From positions 25,997,254 to 26,061,253 of the forward strand of contig NC_087065.1 in the NCBI RefSeq assembly GCF_963678635.1: a DNA stretch of 64,000 nt, written 5' to 3'. The notes under the pieces are model-generated. The model saw nothing but the letters and a program-made list of their open reading frames with translations, did not search any database and was not told the DNA's origin. This DNA is from Symsagittifera roscoffensis (lineage: Eukaryota > Xenacoelomorpha > Acoela > Convolutidae). Shown in pieces: positions 10,329-25,769 of this stretch (position 1 is its first letter; each line of letters opens with the position of its first letter). A program made the translations under genes and the position numbers.

Positions 10329-11865
10329 GGCAACTTTGTATTCGGGAGTGTTTTGATTTTTTTTCTGTTGTCGACGCAAAATCAGCTGCTACAAATAATC
10401 ATCGGCGAGAGTTGCGTGATATATCATTTTAAAGCCTTTAGTTGTAATTCGAACAACATTGGAAAATTTTGAAACAATTTTCCCAGTGTCGTGAAAAACT
10501 GATCTGAAGTTTTAGATTTTGTCTACATTCGAGCGCGTAAATTTATGCTTAATTAGTCGATTTACAATAGCTTAATTAAGCTTGATTAATAATTATGCTT
10601 AATTATATTTTTACTCGAGTAAAGTAAGTTTTTGGAGATTTTAAATGCCATGATGAGAATCACAGTTTTCAACAAATCGGGAAATTTCTGCAAAAAACTG
10701 AAAAAGTTTAGATTTTTCTTTTTTCATTATTTTTTTTGTTTTTCTTGTAATTTTTTCTTTAAAAACTGTTGTCCATTTTTCCTATATTTGTATGACTGTC
10801 GAATATTCCTAAATTAAAGTTATACATCAGTTTTTTTCTAGCTTTCCGCGTAAATTTATGTATCACAAATAATTATTGGATTAAAATGAGTGATATATCT
10901 TTGAAAGTCTTTTCCGTCGTGATTCGAACGACGGAATTTATTTTTTTTCAAAAAGCTCTCACAGTTTCGAGAAAAACTGGTTTGAAGTTTTTGAGATTTA
11001 GTCTAATTTCAGGCGAGTACCGTGTGCGAGAAGCTTTTTCGTATGAAAATTGCATATTTAGGCTGTTTTTTTTAAATTTCTTTCAGCTATATGATGTTTT
11101 CTTGAAAATGAAAAATAATTGCAAAAAAAAATTTTTTTCAAAATCGTTTCCTAAATGTATATATTTTTTAAATTCGTTTTGGAAGCAAACTTTTTTCCGA
11201 TTAAAACTAACTGGCTAGCTTTTCATGCGTTTGTGTAGTTCTCATCACATCGTGGACATAAAAAAAGGACACTAAAATGAAGAGGAAAAAGAAAGTAATT
11301 TTTTGTAGTTAATTTAGAATCTGGTCGTAACCTTCTGTGCTACTTGCCTAGCAACCGGATATCCTTGTTTGTTGTGAGTGGGGCGTACGACAGTAAATTT
11401 CTTGGCTCAACGGTTTCCCAAATCTTGTCTGCTTTGTTGCCGCTTGCGAAGGTTGTTTTTAAATTCTAATTTAACATCTATTGTTTTTGTTGGCCTGTTT
11501 TTTCTAAAAATAAAACAGAAAAAAATTTGAATAGATTAAACTTTTTTGGAACGAGTTTTGACGGGGTTAAATTGCTGAAATTGTGGTGAAATTGAAAGAA
11601 TTGTTTAAAAATACTTAAAAGGGGTGCAACTGATGGGCGCTCTGTAAGGAGATCGATGAAAAGCTACAGGTGACATGTTGTGGGGGTGAATATATAGAAT
11701 TTGGTAATACTTATGGGTCCATGCTTGCCAGAATTATGAAAACATCAAACGCCTTTACATGTTTTGATTCAAACAGACTCAGTCTAAAGAGATTCAGAAC
11801 TGCAACTTATGGTGTTCTAATAGGTGAAAAAAACTTAATTTTCGTTTTCTCGTATTCAGATCAAT

Positions 11866-12604
11866 ATGGTTCACGAAGAAGACAGTGTAGGTGCTGATAG
11901 TTTCTACCTGCGCTACTATGTCGGCCACAAGGGCAAGTTCGGCCACGAGTTCCTAGAGTTCGAGTTCAGACCGGACGGCAAATTGAGGTATGCAAACAAC
12001 TCCAACTACAAGAAGGACACAATGATCAGGAAGGAGTGTGTAGTTAGCAAAGCTGTACTTGAGAAACTCAGAAGTGAGTTAACTTATTTTTTATACAAGT
12101 TGGTCCTTAAGGTAATTAAAGAACACCTAGATTTCGAACACCAAGATTGAAAACATAGTAATGGTGTTCCTCTCAAGTGTAAATTCCGATCTCATAATGG
12201 TATTCAGTTGTATTGAAGCTGAGGCGTTACTTTTTACGCAAAATTTTAGTTGGTAATTTCCTAATATTCTGGTATGAGTTTGACTATGAAGTTTTGAAGC
12301 AGCTTAATATTTGATTGAATCTGATCACTGCGATTTTGCTGTTCTAGACATGATAATGGACAGTGAAATTATGAAGGAAGATGACGAACAGTGGCCTCAG
12401 CCGGACAGAGTGGGCAGACAGGAGCTGGAGATAGTGATGGAGAAGGAGCACATCTGCTTCACTACTTCTAAGATCAACTCACTAGTCGACTGTACCCAAT
12501 GTCAGGATGCAGAGGGACTGAGGGCCTTCTACTATCTCGTACAGGACTTGAAGTGCTTTGTCTTTGCTCTTATTGGCATGCACTTCAAAATAAAACCCAT
12601 CTAA
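11866..12604 (+). CDS. mago: Mago nashi, exon junction complex core subunit
   Basis: Two exons: 11866-12073 and 12348-12604, joined in phase 1 (AGA A|gtgag ... ttctag|AC ATG). The product is 154 residues; the family norm is about 146-148, with the excess in an N-terminal acidic leader ([11 protein letters not shown]). It carries the near-invariant [20 protein letters not shown], then [16 protein letters not shown] in exon 1, and [20 protein letters not shown] and [12 protein letters not shown] with a C-terminal HFKIKPI in exon 2. Mago pairs with Y14/RBM8A and clamps eIF4A3 onto spliced mRNA, acting in nonsense-mediated decay and mRNA localisation. The ATG at 11866 follows a strong acceptor (attcag), so the first exon is probably non-coding. 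Identification is certain. Confidence 0.97.
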
Positions 12605-13072
12605 TCACCCTGTACATCAATGAACGATCTAGAGTAATAATAAGACAACCAGTTCATTAACAGCGATGCACTGCATTAGTGTCTTTTTGTGAAAATCTGA
12701 ACTGTTCGTTGAGAAAGAGGAATAGATTTCTCTCTATTCATGTATCTCAAAACTGGAACTTTGTCTTTGCATCCGTAAACTATATTCGGATCATGTTGAA
12801 AGGTGCGGTAAATTATGGTAGTTTGAGATTTTCCCTTTTATCTTGTTTTTTTTTGTAAAGTCTGTGAATTCAATTTTGTTGTTCAATATCGTATCTTAAC
12901 GATTTTTTACTTTTACAGTGACTCCCTAATACTGAGTGAGCGACAATCTTCAACTAAGAGTTACCATTAAAGCCGATACACCGTACAAACTTTTTCAATC
13001 ATTTTGAGTTTCATGTAACTGTTGCATACTATATAAGATGCTTTACTAATTTAATAGCATTTTCAGGAAATC

Positions 13073-14134
13073 ATGGGCTCAGTTGAGCTTCAGAAAAAAG
13101 TGACTGATTTCACTTTGAAAGTAACAAATGACGAATTTGGGAGCCTTTTTGAAGTGGCAGAGAAAACGTGTAAACTGGTGCAATCTATAATCCTTCAATT
13201 GAAGTGGAAATCGACTGATAATCTTATCACATATCTGCGTAGTACCATCCAACAAGTTTGTGGAAGCGAGGAACATTTAGTAGTTACAAATGCATGCTCA
13301 GTGGCGTGTAATGTCATTTTGAGACTGATCAAAATCATCTCAATTGAAGACCCCACTTACCTGGGTTCGACATCAGAACAATTTATGTCTGGGTTGATTA
13401 AACGTCAGGAATCAAAACCAAGTTTATCAGAAAGCAGTGACACCACGAAAAGTCAGTCCAAGAAAGAGTTGAAAGAAACGTTCATAGATTGTTTAGAAGA
13501 ATACACAGCGGAATTAGAGAATAGTTGTTCAAACATTGCTTCTCAGAGCTTAGACCACATTCACCACAATGAAATTATTCTAACCATCGGATATTCGAAA
13601 ACAGTGAGCGAGTTCTTGAAAGAGGCATCGCAAACTAGAAAGTTTCAAGTTCTAGTTTCAGAAGCGGCGCCGTCATATAAGGGTCACCAAATGGCTCGAG
13701 AGCTAGTTGATGCTGGTATCAATACCACGCTATGCGCTGATTCAAATATATTTGCAGTTATGTCTCGCGTAAATAAAGTCTTGATTGGCTCGAGGTTAAT
13801 CTTAGCAGATGGTTCAATTATGTCCTGTGCAGGAGCTTTGTTAGTCGCTCAAGCAGCCCAACATTTTTCAGTTCCGGTCATATGCTGCGGTGCGTTCTAC
13901 AAAGTGACTCCAAAATACTTGTCATCACAAGACCAAAACTTCAGTACACTTCTCTCGCCTCAACAATCGCTGCCTTTGAAACACATTTCTAGTTTGCAGA
14001 CTTTTGTAGCTAACCCGGCTTATGATTTTGTGCCTGCTAGTTACTTGACACTTCTCATTTCCAGTTTAGGTGGGCATGATCCATCCTATATCTTCAAGCT
14101 AATTTTCGATCTTTATCCTGCAATTGACAATTAA
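13073..14134 (+). CDS. EIF2B2: Translation initiation factor eIF2B subunit beta
   Basis: A single-exon 353-residue protein, matching the ~351 residues of EIF2B2. The Rossmann-like regulatory-subunit core is clear: HIHHNEIILTIGYSKTVSEF, FQVLVSEAAPSYKGHQMA, then SNIFAVMSRVNKVLIGSRLI, and the C-terminal YDFVPASYLTLLISSLGG. The spacing and the YDFVP..LTL ending distinguish beta from the alpha and delta paralogues. The eIF2B decamer is the guanine nucleotide exchange factor for eIF2; beta belongs to its regulatory core that senses phosphorylated eIF2 alpha in the cytosol. The ATG at 13073 lies six bases after an acceptor (ttttcag), implying an upstream non-coding exon. Animal orthologues usually have several introns, so this looks intron-depleted. 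Confidence 0.93.
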   Translation: MGSVELQKKVTDFTLKVTNDEFGSLFEVAEKTCKLVQSIILQLKWKSTDNLITYLRSTIQQVCGSEEHLVVTNACSVACNVILRLIKIISIEDPTYLGSTSEQFMSGLIKRQESKPSLSESSDTTKSQSKKELKETFIDCLEEYTAELENSCSNIASQSLDHIHHNEIILTIGYSKTVSEFLKEASQTRKFQVLVSEAAPSYKGHQMARELVDAGINTTLCADSNIFAVMSRVNKVLIGSRLILADGSIMSCAGALLVAQAAQHFSVPVICCGAFYKVTPKYLSSQDQNFSTLLSPQQSLPLKHISSLQTFVANPAYDFVPASYLTLLISSLGGHDPSYIFKLIFDLYPAIDN

Positions 14135-14410
14135 ATTATGAATCGAGATCTTGTTTTCTGGTCTGTTATTGCAAAAATTCAAATAGAGCGCTTTGAGTAG
14201 ATGAGGATAAGCCGATCAGCTCTCAAAATTTAGATATGTACTACAAACAAAAATGTATCTTGTAAAGCTCTTCTTTTTCATTTGAGTCTATATGGCCACG
14301 AAATCATTTTAAAATTACAATTTTTATTTGATAGCAGTTATAAGTGCAATCGGAAGTCAACGTCTGCTTTTAAACTGTCTTCATAAATAATTGTTTGCTT
14401 TTCAGATGTG

Positions 14411-17400
14411 ATGAACCAAGAAGTGTATCTGCTTGAGTCGCTAGCCGCAGCCCTCTCCGAGAACCCAGAGAGACGAAAGGAAGGTGAAGATGCCCTGAAG
14501 ATCCTGGACGCCACAGAAAACTACGGGGTCATGTTAACCTGTAACATAATCAACAGTCCTGTACAGGTACCTACACATGTGAGACAGTTTGCAGCTATTC
14601 TCTTGAAGCAATACGTTGACTGTCACTGGCACAGAGCTGCAGATAAATTCTTGGAGCCCGAAGTGTCCCTGAAAGCGAAGGGTTCAATTATGGAAGCGTT
14701 ACCTGCATTACTTGCAGATGATAATAGTAAAATCAGATCGGCAGTTGCATACGCAATATCAGCAATAGCATCCTGGGAATGGCCGGATAATTGGCCCACT
14801 CTGTTTCCGATTATAGTCCAGGGTGTAAAAAGTGGCAATGAGTTCTCACTTGACGGAGCTATCAGGGTACTGAACGAGATAAGTTCTGAGGTCAATGTGG
14901 ATCAGATTTTCCAGATGTTTCCGGTGGTTGTTCCTGAAATCCTGGCAATTTTGAGAAATTTTACAACTAGTCAGTTGTCGCATATCGCAATCATTTCACG
15001 CACTATTAAAGTTTACCAGACATTAATTACAATACTGGCCGAATCACCGGATATGAAAGTAGCGAATAAAGCAATCGAGCCAGACCTTGAAAATATTTTG
15101 ACTGAAATTCACAAGTTTTTGAGTCAACCGCTGCCTGAAAATGAAATTGTGGAACCCAAAATCAGCTGTATCACTTTGACTCAAATTCTGTGCAAGTTGT
15201 ACCCTAGGTTAATGCATCCGGTGTTGCAGAATGGTTTGATGACAACTGTTTTGAAACTTTATGAAAATGTTGCTCAACAGTACATTAAGCTGGCAGTCTA
15301 CTCAAATGATATTGTAGAAGCCTCACTAGAAGATGAATCAGTTGGCGTCTTAGATCTGGCTAATGAAATTATAATTCTCTTCTCGACTGTCTATGCGAAT
15401 AATAAGCTATGTGACACTTTGACGGGAAATCTACCAGATCTTCTATTTTGTTCATTGCTTCTGGTTCAGCCGAATGAGAATGCGTTGGAGTCTTGGGAGT
15501 CGGATCCTGGTCAATTTATCGAAGATGATGACCTTGATAACTGTTTCACATCGTGTAGAAATGACGCTGCGTCGTTTATAATTGAAGTCTTTTCAGACGA
15601 AAAGAAAAGCGGGTCAGTTACACCTGTTTCAGTGTTAGCCCGTGCTATTGATGCTTCTGAGAAAATGTATGAGAGTGGTGATAGTAACTGGTGGAAATTG
15701 TGTGAAGCAGCTCTTTTTGTGCTATCCAAAATGTCAACTCTTGGTGACGAATTTATCAATCAAGACAATTTGAAACAACTTTGGGAAAGCTTTTTCGTGC
15801 ACAACAAACAGAAGCCTTCGTTTTTGGTTGCCTCGGAGATCGCAACTGCTTCCAGTTTCTTTTCGAGAATGCCGGATGAGCTATTTTCCAGGTTCTTGAC
15901 TTCTATCAACACTGGAATTGAACCTCATCACCCTGAAATTGTTCGAATTCAGAGTTTGAAGGCAATACAAAACTTAGACGTTTTCACTGAGATTTCAAAT
16001 GACTTTGTTCGTCAAGCGGTTGACGATGTATTTCCCAATTTGATTCCAAAAATTGTGCAAATTGAACTAGAACTGGAGAAACGAGATACTCAGCACTACA
16101 TTCTTGACGTCGTCTTACAGTCTTTGATTGTGCTGACGGATCTTTGTGAGAGAGAGGAACTGTTTGCCAAAGTCGAGGCACAACTGGGACCTTTCGCACT
16201 TGCTATTTGGATAAAAAACAACAACGAAATGATAGTGACTGAGTTATGCAAGACCTTAATCGGGAACCTGTGCAAGTTTCAATCTACAGCTGAAGTTGTA
16301 TGTAAAAGAGCGGTGCCTACTCTGATGAGTATAGTAAAATCAAGTGCAAATGGAAGGTCAGAAAAGGGACTGTCAGGGGAAAATGTGGGCGCTTCTGCAG
16401 TGGCTTTGGATCTGCTGGCGGAGATTGTAAAAAAATGTCAAGGAAGATGGTGCTCAGATATCCTAGGTAAGTCATACTCGGTGAAGTCGCATGTAGAGAT
16501 CTAAAGGTACGTGTATAAAGCTAAATACCGCCTATATTTGATATGATTCATATATCAGAAGATTTCCCAGTGCTTTATTTTCACCTCCAAAACGTAAATA
16601 GTTTTAAGCAAATTGAGTGGCAAGACAACTGCTCAGAATAAAAATAAAGTGTCACTTTGATAAACAAGCAGTTTGTGAAGTGCTTTACTTTCGCAGCGGA
16701 TAATTCTATAAAATTGGTTATCAAGATGAAACGCTTCCTGACATATCTTAAGAGAGATTAAAAGGACCTGTTTAATTCATGTGAATCAAAAGGTGATCCG
16801 GCTGCCTATCCATAATTTTCGGTTAACATAGTAAAAACGATCTAATCTATTATCTATTTAAATGCGGGCTTCACCATCTCGCCATGTTTAAGCTTTTTCA
16901 GCGTATAATTTTTGCATTTTTAACGAAAGAATTTTTTCACATTTAAGCTATATCGTATATTGCAATGGTTAAGATTTTTTTCGATTTTCCAGTTTGAATT
17001 CAGTGTTTATCTCACCAAATTTGAAATTAGCAACCCAATAGTGGGATGCTGTCAGATTTCACCAGGTGTTGCGAATTTGGCCTCCAATTATGCACAACCA
17101 AATCCTTTAGTCAACGAGATACGACAATATTTTTGTATTTTATCAAAAGTTTCGAGAAAACTTAAATTTAAAAAATTCTTTTAATTTGAAGTTCTTTATC
17201 CTGCAATTGGGTGCTGTCAGGGTACTCTCGGCGGTTACCATTCTTTGCCTCCAAATATGAGTTCTCAAATCTTTGTGTTTTCGAGATCTGACGTTTTTTA
17301 TGATGTTTTCAATTTTTCAAAAAACTTAGATTTAAAAAATTCAAAATTTGAATTGCTCAATTTTGTAAAAGGGTAATATGAGGATACTCTCGTGAGTTGC

Positions 17401-20400
17401 GAATGTTGCCTCCGAATATGACTGTTCAAATCCTTGTAGTGCTCGAGATATGACGTTTTTTTTATTTTTCCAAAATTTTTGAAAGAATTTAGATATAAAA
17501 AATTTAACGATGATTGAAATTCTCAACTCTATAATTTGAGAGGCTGTCGAAGTATTTTCACGGGTTTGTCTCGGAAAATGACTGCTCAAATGCTTTTGGT
17601 TTCCGAGATATGACGTTTTTCCAACGTTTTTTTTTTCAAAATTTTCAAAAGAAAATTGAATAAAAAAAATAGTTTCAAAATGTGAAATTCCCAACTTTAT
17701 AGTGGGTAATTTCTTGTTTTCTTAGAGGCTGCAGATATTACCTCCAAGTTTGATTGCTCAAATCTTCTGAGTTTTTTTATACTTTTTATGCTTTTTCAAA
17801 AAATTTTATCAAGAAACTTAAGGTTTCAATCAATTTCCAAGTTTGAAATTTTTAACACTGGCGGGGTGCTCTCTGTTTATTCTCAGAATGTTTGTCTGGA
17901 CTCCAATCATGACTGCTCAAAGCCTTATTCTTTTTAAGATGTGACGTTTTTCTCTTTTTCGAAAATTTTCAAAAGTGTTTCTTTTCAAATGAACACGTTT
18001 CAAAATTCGAAATTATCGGCTCTTTGATGTGTTGATGTCAGGATACTACCAGCGGATGCATATGTGGCTTCTCATCTAAATATAATTGCTCAAATTTGGT
18101 AATTAAACTTATAATAATTTATGAAAAATGTCTGTTATTTGAAAATTGATTACGCTGGATTATGAATCCCTTTCATGAATTTTATGATTTTGCGATTGAA
18201 ATTGTTTCAAATTTTCTTATTATGGAAAGTGCGACTTTATGCTGTTGGCTATAAAGATCTCAAACACAGTAGTTTTGGAGATTTGGCTTTTTTAGTATAC
18301 AAAATTTTGAAGTCGAATTTATTTCTATCGTTCAAATTTTGAACTGAGGAGATTTTGGATTATCCCGTCATTTTTTACGGCCGCATTAATTTCGCTGTTT
18401 TTTTCATATGAATAACATGTATAAAAGCCTTCATGCTCACTAATCTGTTTGAAGCACCGGAGGTGCGTTACAAGCTTATTAATTTTGACATCAATTTATC
18501 ATACTAGGTTTTGGGTCCGGAATCCGCCACACAAATTACCATTAAATTTTTGTTGAAATTGTTGAAAACGTTAATTATACTTTTGTCCCCAAACTGTTTC
18601 TTATCTTGGCGTGCAGAGCGATTGAAGTTTGAATCTCAAATAATGTTAAACGATCACTTTAGTTGACAGAGGCTTCGTCCTACTTAACATAGGCAGATTG
18701 GACCTAATGTTGCTTTCCAGTACATTTCGTCCTAATGCATACCTTCTATGCCTGGTAGTAGGCGATCGTCGATGCTATGCGGTGATAACTCGCCATCAAA
18801 AGTGGTCAATTTTGGCACTTATGGTATTTTCCCAAGCATTATTGAATTAATAGCATCTGAAGCTGTTTATTGGTGGCTACTGTCAGTATAAAATGGCGCA
18901 GATACGATCTAACCTATAGCAGAGGTTTTTGTTAAGGTTTTTTAAAAAAATTTAATTTTTTCAGTTTTCTGCGAATTGGAGCTTTGGCTCTTTGGCAAAA
19001 AGTTGCATAAAATTTGCTTGAATAATAAATAAAGCTGCTCGTTTTCCAGGTCAAATCTGAATTTTCCTGCTGTCCCTTAATCATTATCGAATAGTTTTTG
19101 TTGAGAAAATATTTAGAAACCATAATTTTGGAACTTATCACACATCATGTGCGAAAATTTGATTCTTTCCAAATTAATAATAGGACCAATTCATTTTCGA
19201 TAGATTTAGTAGAGCGGGATAGTTTTCCACTCATAAATATTTCGGTTTGCGCTTTCAAAATCAAAAATAAAATTTTCAAAGCGAGCATTAGTTAATGCAA
19301 AGCGAGGCCAGATTGGTAATTTTCAAGCCCCCAGAACTTAACAAGGAATAATTGGAGGAAAAATATTTTTTAACAGTAATGAACGTAGTGAAAACTTATA
19401 TAGGTCTTGCATATTTTTTTTGTTTTTTTTTCTCGGGACAAAATCTTGAAATATTGATGCACTTAGGTATAATGCACTTTTTGAGTTCAATTGAAATTCA
19501 TTGCTGAAAGTGACGTAAATAGCTTTCTCCAAATACAAACGTGGAAATGGCGCAAAAAAACGTGAACGATTTCTAGTTTCAAAAATGGAATTTATTTTTA
19601 AGATTTCGCAGCGGAATAAAAACTTTACCTTTTGATCCAGTTTTCTGAAGTTGGGTGGATGTTATCAAAAAAGCGCCAATGATAAATTGTTCTAGAAATT
19701 TAAAGAGCTTAAAGGGCATCTATTTTTTTTTGAAATTCGAAAATGAGATTTTCAAGAACTCGGTGTTTTTTGTTTACTTTTGTTCATTACGCCTTTCCAA
19801 TCTTTGATTGACTATGTTTTAAGAGTTGAATTCATAGAGTCGATATCATCAATGGGACACAAAATTTTTTTTCTTCAAAACTATTATTTGGATCGCTGAA
19901 ATTTGAATGAATAAAAAACCACCACCCCTAACAAAAATTTTCCCCCGCCCCAAGCACAAAACCACCGTTCACAACTTGTGAAAAACTAACACTGGCTTAC
20001 AAATAAGTGCATTAATTTTGTTTTCGGGCTAATTTAAACACCATAGTCATTTCTTTTATAGTCGTCTATTTCAGGCGGGGAAGTGTTCCTGTTTTGCATG
20101 CAGTTCACCCTAGCCTCAGACGACACAGCAGTAGTTCAAAATGGCTGCGACCTCCTCAAGTGCTACGTCTCCTCATTCTCGACTCAGATCCTCGCCTACC
20201 ACGACCCTAAGCAAGCCCAACACGACGCCATGTACTACATTGTGAGTGTGGTGTTGAAGATACTGTCGCCTGAGACTGCGGAGATGGGGGCTGTCTTTGT
20301 TGGCAGGTTGATGGCGGTTGTGCTGCTGCATCTTTCTAATCAGATTGGATCCCACCTTGATCACATACTGAAAGGTTTCAGTCAAATTCTACGAAATAGG

Positions 20401-22370
20401 GTTCACTGTTATTGCACGCAGTCGGTTCTCTTATTGGTCCAAATTCATTGATATCTGCTATTGGGGTTCCTAGAAAACTGAAATGAAAAAGATTTTCGGC
20501 ATTTTGGGTGAATAGTTTTAAGGAATTTATAGTCACTAAGATACTGACTAAGATGTTTGTACTCAATGAGCGATTAAATCGATGTCTGTGACAAAAATAT
20601 TTGTTTTTAGCGGTTCTGTCCAAAATGCAACAAGCCAAAACTCTATCAGTCTTTATGAGTCTTATCACGATCTACGCCATCCTGGTCAACCACAAGCTTC
20701 CAGAAGTAGTCCAGTTTCTCTCCTCACTCCCGGACCCATCTGGCAAGAGTGCATTAGAGTATGTGTTGCGAGAGTGGGTTCTGAACCAGCACAATTTCTA
20801 CGGGTTGTTTGAGAGACAGGTCACGTGTGTAGCTCTCTCTAAATTGCTGCAATATTTGCTGGTAGAGGATAGGACTGGAAACCTCAAAGTAATGATGGTC
20901 AAAGGTGTGATTTTAGCACTACTTTTTAAATCTTGTCAGGATCTCGAAGATATCCTCAAGTTATTGTGATGAAACTTCAGAAAAGAGTTTTTTAAACAGA
21001 ATCATGATAAACAAAAATAATAATTGACTACTTATTGCTTGCTGACAATGTTCTTTGTTTACTTTTTCTTGCATTAAGATACAGAAAATACGATCTATTG
21101 TATGCTGATGATATTGTCGGTTTTCCTTAAAACTTGTTGTTTTTACACTAGCGAACTTAAGTAAGCGTTAGTGTAATAGCACGGCTATTCTTTTTTTAAA
21201 CCCAAGTCGCGCATATTGGTGCCACTTTTGGTGGCACCTTAACGATTTAAGATTTTTTGATAGCATGTTTTTTATGACATTCGTATAGTAGTAAGTTAAC
21301 ATAGTTGATAAAATTTTAATTCATCGCATCAAATGAACCGAATAAAAGCTATTTGTTTCAAACTACATAGCAATAATAAAAACTCGATTTCAGGCATTCC
21401 CTAACTCAATATATCACGCATTTTTTTAAAAAATGAATTATTCATACAAATGTGGCATTATACTTTAGTGTGGGTACTTCAGTTTGTTATATTCCAAAGT
21501 ACTTGGTGCCACTTTTGCTGCATCCCATTGCATTGCATTTTATTAGCATATGTAGCTGCTTTATTTGTGACTGGTGTTTGCCAATTGTTAAGCGTTCGGG
21601 GCCGAGAGGGCAGGGCGTGAGACTCCAAATCTCGAGGTCGCAGTTTCGAAGCCAATACGTTGCAAAACTTTAATAAATCGAGGCTTATTTCTATATTTTC
21701 TTATTTCACTATATAAAGCTGCTTTTTCGTGCTCTCGCTAGCGTTTGCGTTGCGCAGCATCGCCTCTGTGTAAAAGATAATCTGAAACGGAAATGGAGAA
21801 ACTTAACTGAGCTGTGGAAAAATTCAGAAGTTCATAGATTTCTTAATTGTTTCATCGTTATTTAACTGATTTCTAGGAGATTTGATTATAAAAGAAGGAA
21901 GTGCTGGGCCTCGAACTCGTTCGAAAGGAAAACTAGCAGATGAATACACCTCGATTCCTCTCCCTATCAAGATGCTCAAATTATTGCTGCAAGAGTATCA
22001 GTCATACTGCGACAAACAAGACATTGAGTTCAAAAAATCAACTCGATCTGACGAGAACATGCTTGAAAGCAACGGCGATGCTGGGTTGGCTGAAGATTCT
22101 GAATCTTCGAGCGATGAAGATGGCGAAGATTGTTACGGAGGTAAAAATTACGTAACAGTGGACGAATTTTTCTCAGGCCAAGGGGACAAAATATTCGCGG
22201 ATGAACTGAATGAGGAAATAGACGATGACCTCAAAAATGACCCATTTGTTTCGCTTGATTTGAAACAATACCTTTCTGAATACTTTTCACAGCTGAAGCA
22301 ACTGCCTTATTATCATGACTTCGAAAGTGCTTTGAACAAGCATGAAATTGCGTTGATGAAGGAGTTCTAA
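14411..22370 (+). CDS. IPO9: Importin-9 (karyopherin beta family import receptor)
   Basis: Four exons: 14411-16466, 20075-20374, 20611-20904 and 21877-22370. All three introns are phase 1 and split a codon after its first G. The product is about 1047 residues against 1041 in human. The N-terminal importin-beta domain (VRQFAAILLKQYVDCHW) leads into HEAT repeats with SWEWPDNWPTLFP and WWKLCEAALFVLS. Exon 3 carries LSKMQQAKTLSVFMSLITIY, and exon 4 carries RTRSKGK followed by an acidic loop (SESSSDEDGED). Importin-9 imports histones, actin and ribosomal proteins under Ran control. The ATG at 14411 is preceded in frame by GTG, and an out-of-frame ATG at 14406 is followed at once by a stop. Intron 1 (3.6 kb) holds tandem repeats; intron 3 holds a tRNA-box-bearing element. 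Confidence 0.95.
17020..18140. repeat. Diverged ~165 bp tandem array, about seven units, in importin-9 intron 1
   Basis: Units begin near 17030, 17200, 17358, 17523, 17691, 17852 and 18018. Each contains a variant of gtgggNtgctgtcaggNtac, then tgactgctcaaatccttttg, then gagatatgacgtttttt and a T/A-rich tail with aaacttagatttaaaaaatt. Divergence between units is high (roughly 25-35% by eye), so the array is old. The flanking block at 16880-16970 matches 6455-6545 and 9700-9790, showing that the array is an expanded inner part of a dispersed element. Confidence 0.75.
19380..19760. repeat. Dispersed repeat copy (family with 24270-24670 and 44620-44870)
   Basis: Shared landmarks are gacttctagtttcaaaagt, cccagcggaataaaaacttt, gatccagttttctcaaattg and atcaaaaaagtgNcaatcat, in the same order. 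The three copies lie in importin-9 intron 1, the Hedgehog intron and a HIBCH intron. No coding potential or terminal repeats were found, so the class is unknown. Confidence 0.6.
21145..21770 (+). mobile_element. Short element with tRNA-like boxes and terminal hairpins (copy in importin-9 intron 3)
   Basis: It starts with a degenerate version of acacttgcgaagc and ends with tgcgcagcatcgcctctgtg. A tRNA-like segment at about 21597-21670 has a D-arm/A-box-like ggccgagagggcagggcgtg, an anticodon-arm-like gagactccaaatctc and a B-box-like agtttcgaagcc. Related copies lie at 32995-33287, 33355-33864, 34049-34931, 37315-37856, 42429-43215 and 50183-50560. A tRNA-derived SINE is the simplest reading for the central part. 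Confidence 0.6.
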
Positions 22371-22688
22371 ATAGTATCGCGTTTAAGTGATGTTTGTATT
22401 TATTAGTGAATTCATTAAATGTTGTGTGGCCGATTGGAGCTTTCATATAATGAGATTGGTTTATTTCATGTTGTGATAGCGAGTACTCGAATGTTTGAAA
22501 TTTTATTTGAAATTTGATAAATAATTGGAAAACTTTATTTTCGAAGTACGTTTTGAAAACCCAACCGCTTAATTAACGTCAAAAAATTGATGAGAAGAAA
22601 GCTTGACTGGTGATCTGCTTTGATTCGACTTGAAATTTTTTGAAGAACGCGGTATCTGATCTGAAGAAAAGGGGCATCTGATTTATGT

Positions 22689-25655
<2,967 letters not shown>

Positions 25656-25769
25656 CTAATTAGATAATAGTCCAAGTTAACTTGAATGTTTTTGTTTCTT
25701 TTTGTTTACAGGATAAACTTCGGACATATGTATTCATAGTTTCTACGCATTGCATCTATCTCAGGTCGC

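Larger units (their letters stand above)
7530..11180. repeat. Tandem segmental duplication, unit 2 (contains the PARP pseudogene)
   Basis: This is the direct repeat of unit 1. The junction near 7521-7530 joins the ttttttaaattc end of unit 1 to the tatattttgccc start of unit 2, and unit 2 ends at the matching ttttttaaattc near 11177. Relative to unit 1 it carries a 305-base deletion in the PARP catalytic region, several small coding indels and an extra block at 9941-10328. Confidence 0.85.

Noticed and set aside
17020-18140. CRISPR-like or satellite interpretation of the importin-9 intron array
   Set aside because: Units are ~165 bases, diverged throughout and without short conserved repeats separated by unique spacers; the DNA is eukaryotic.
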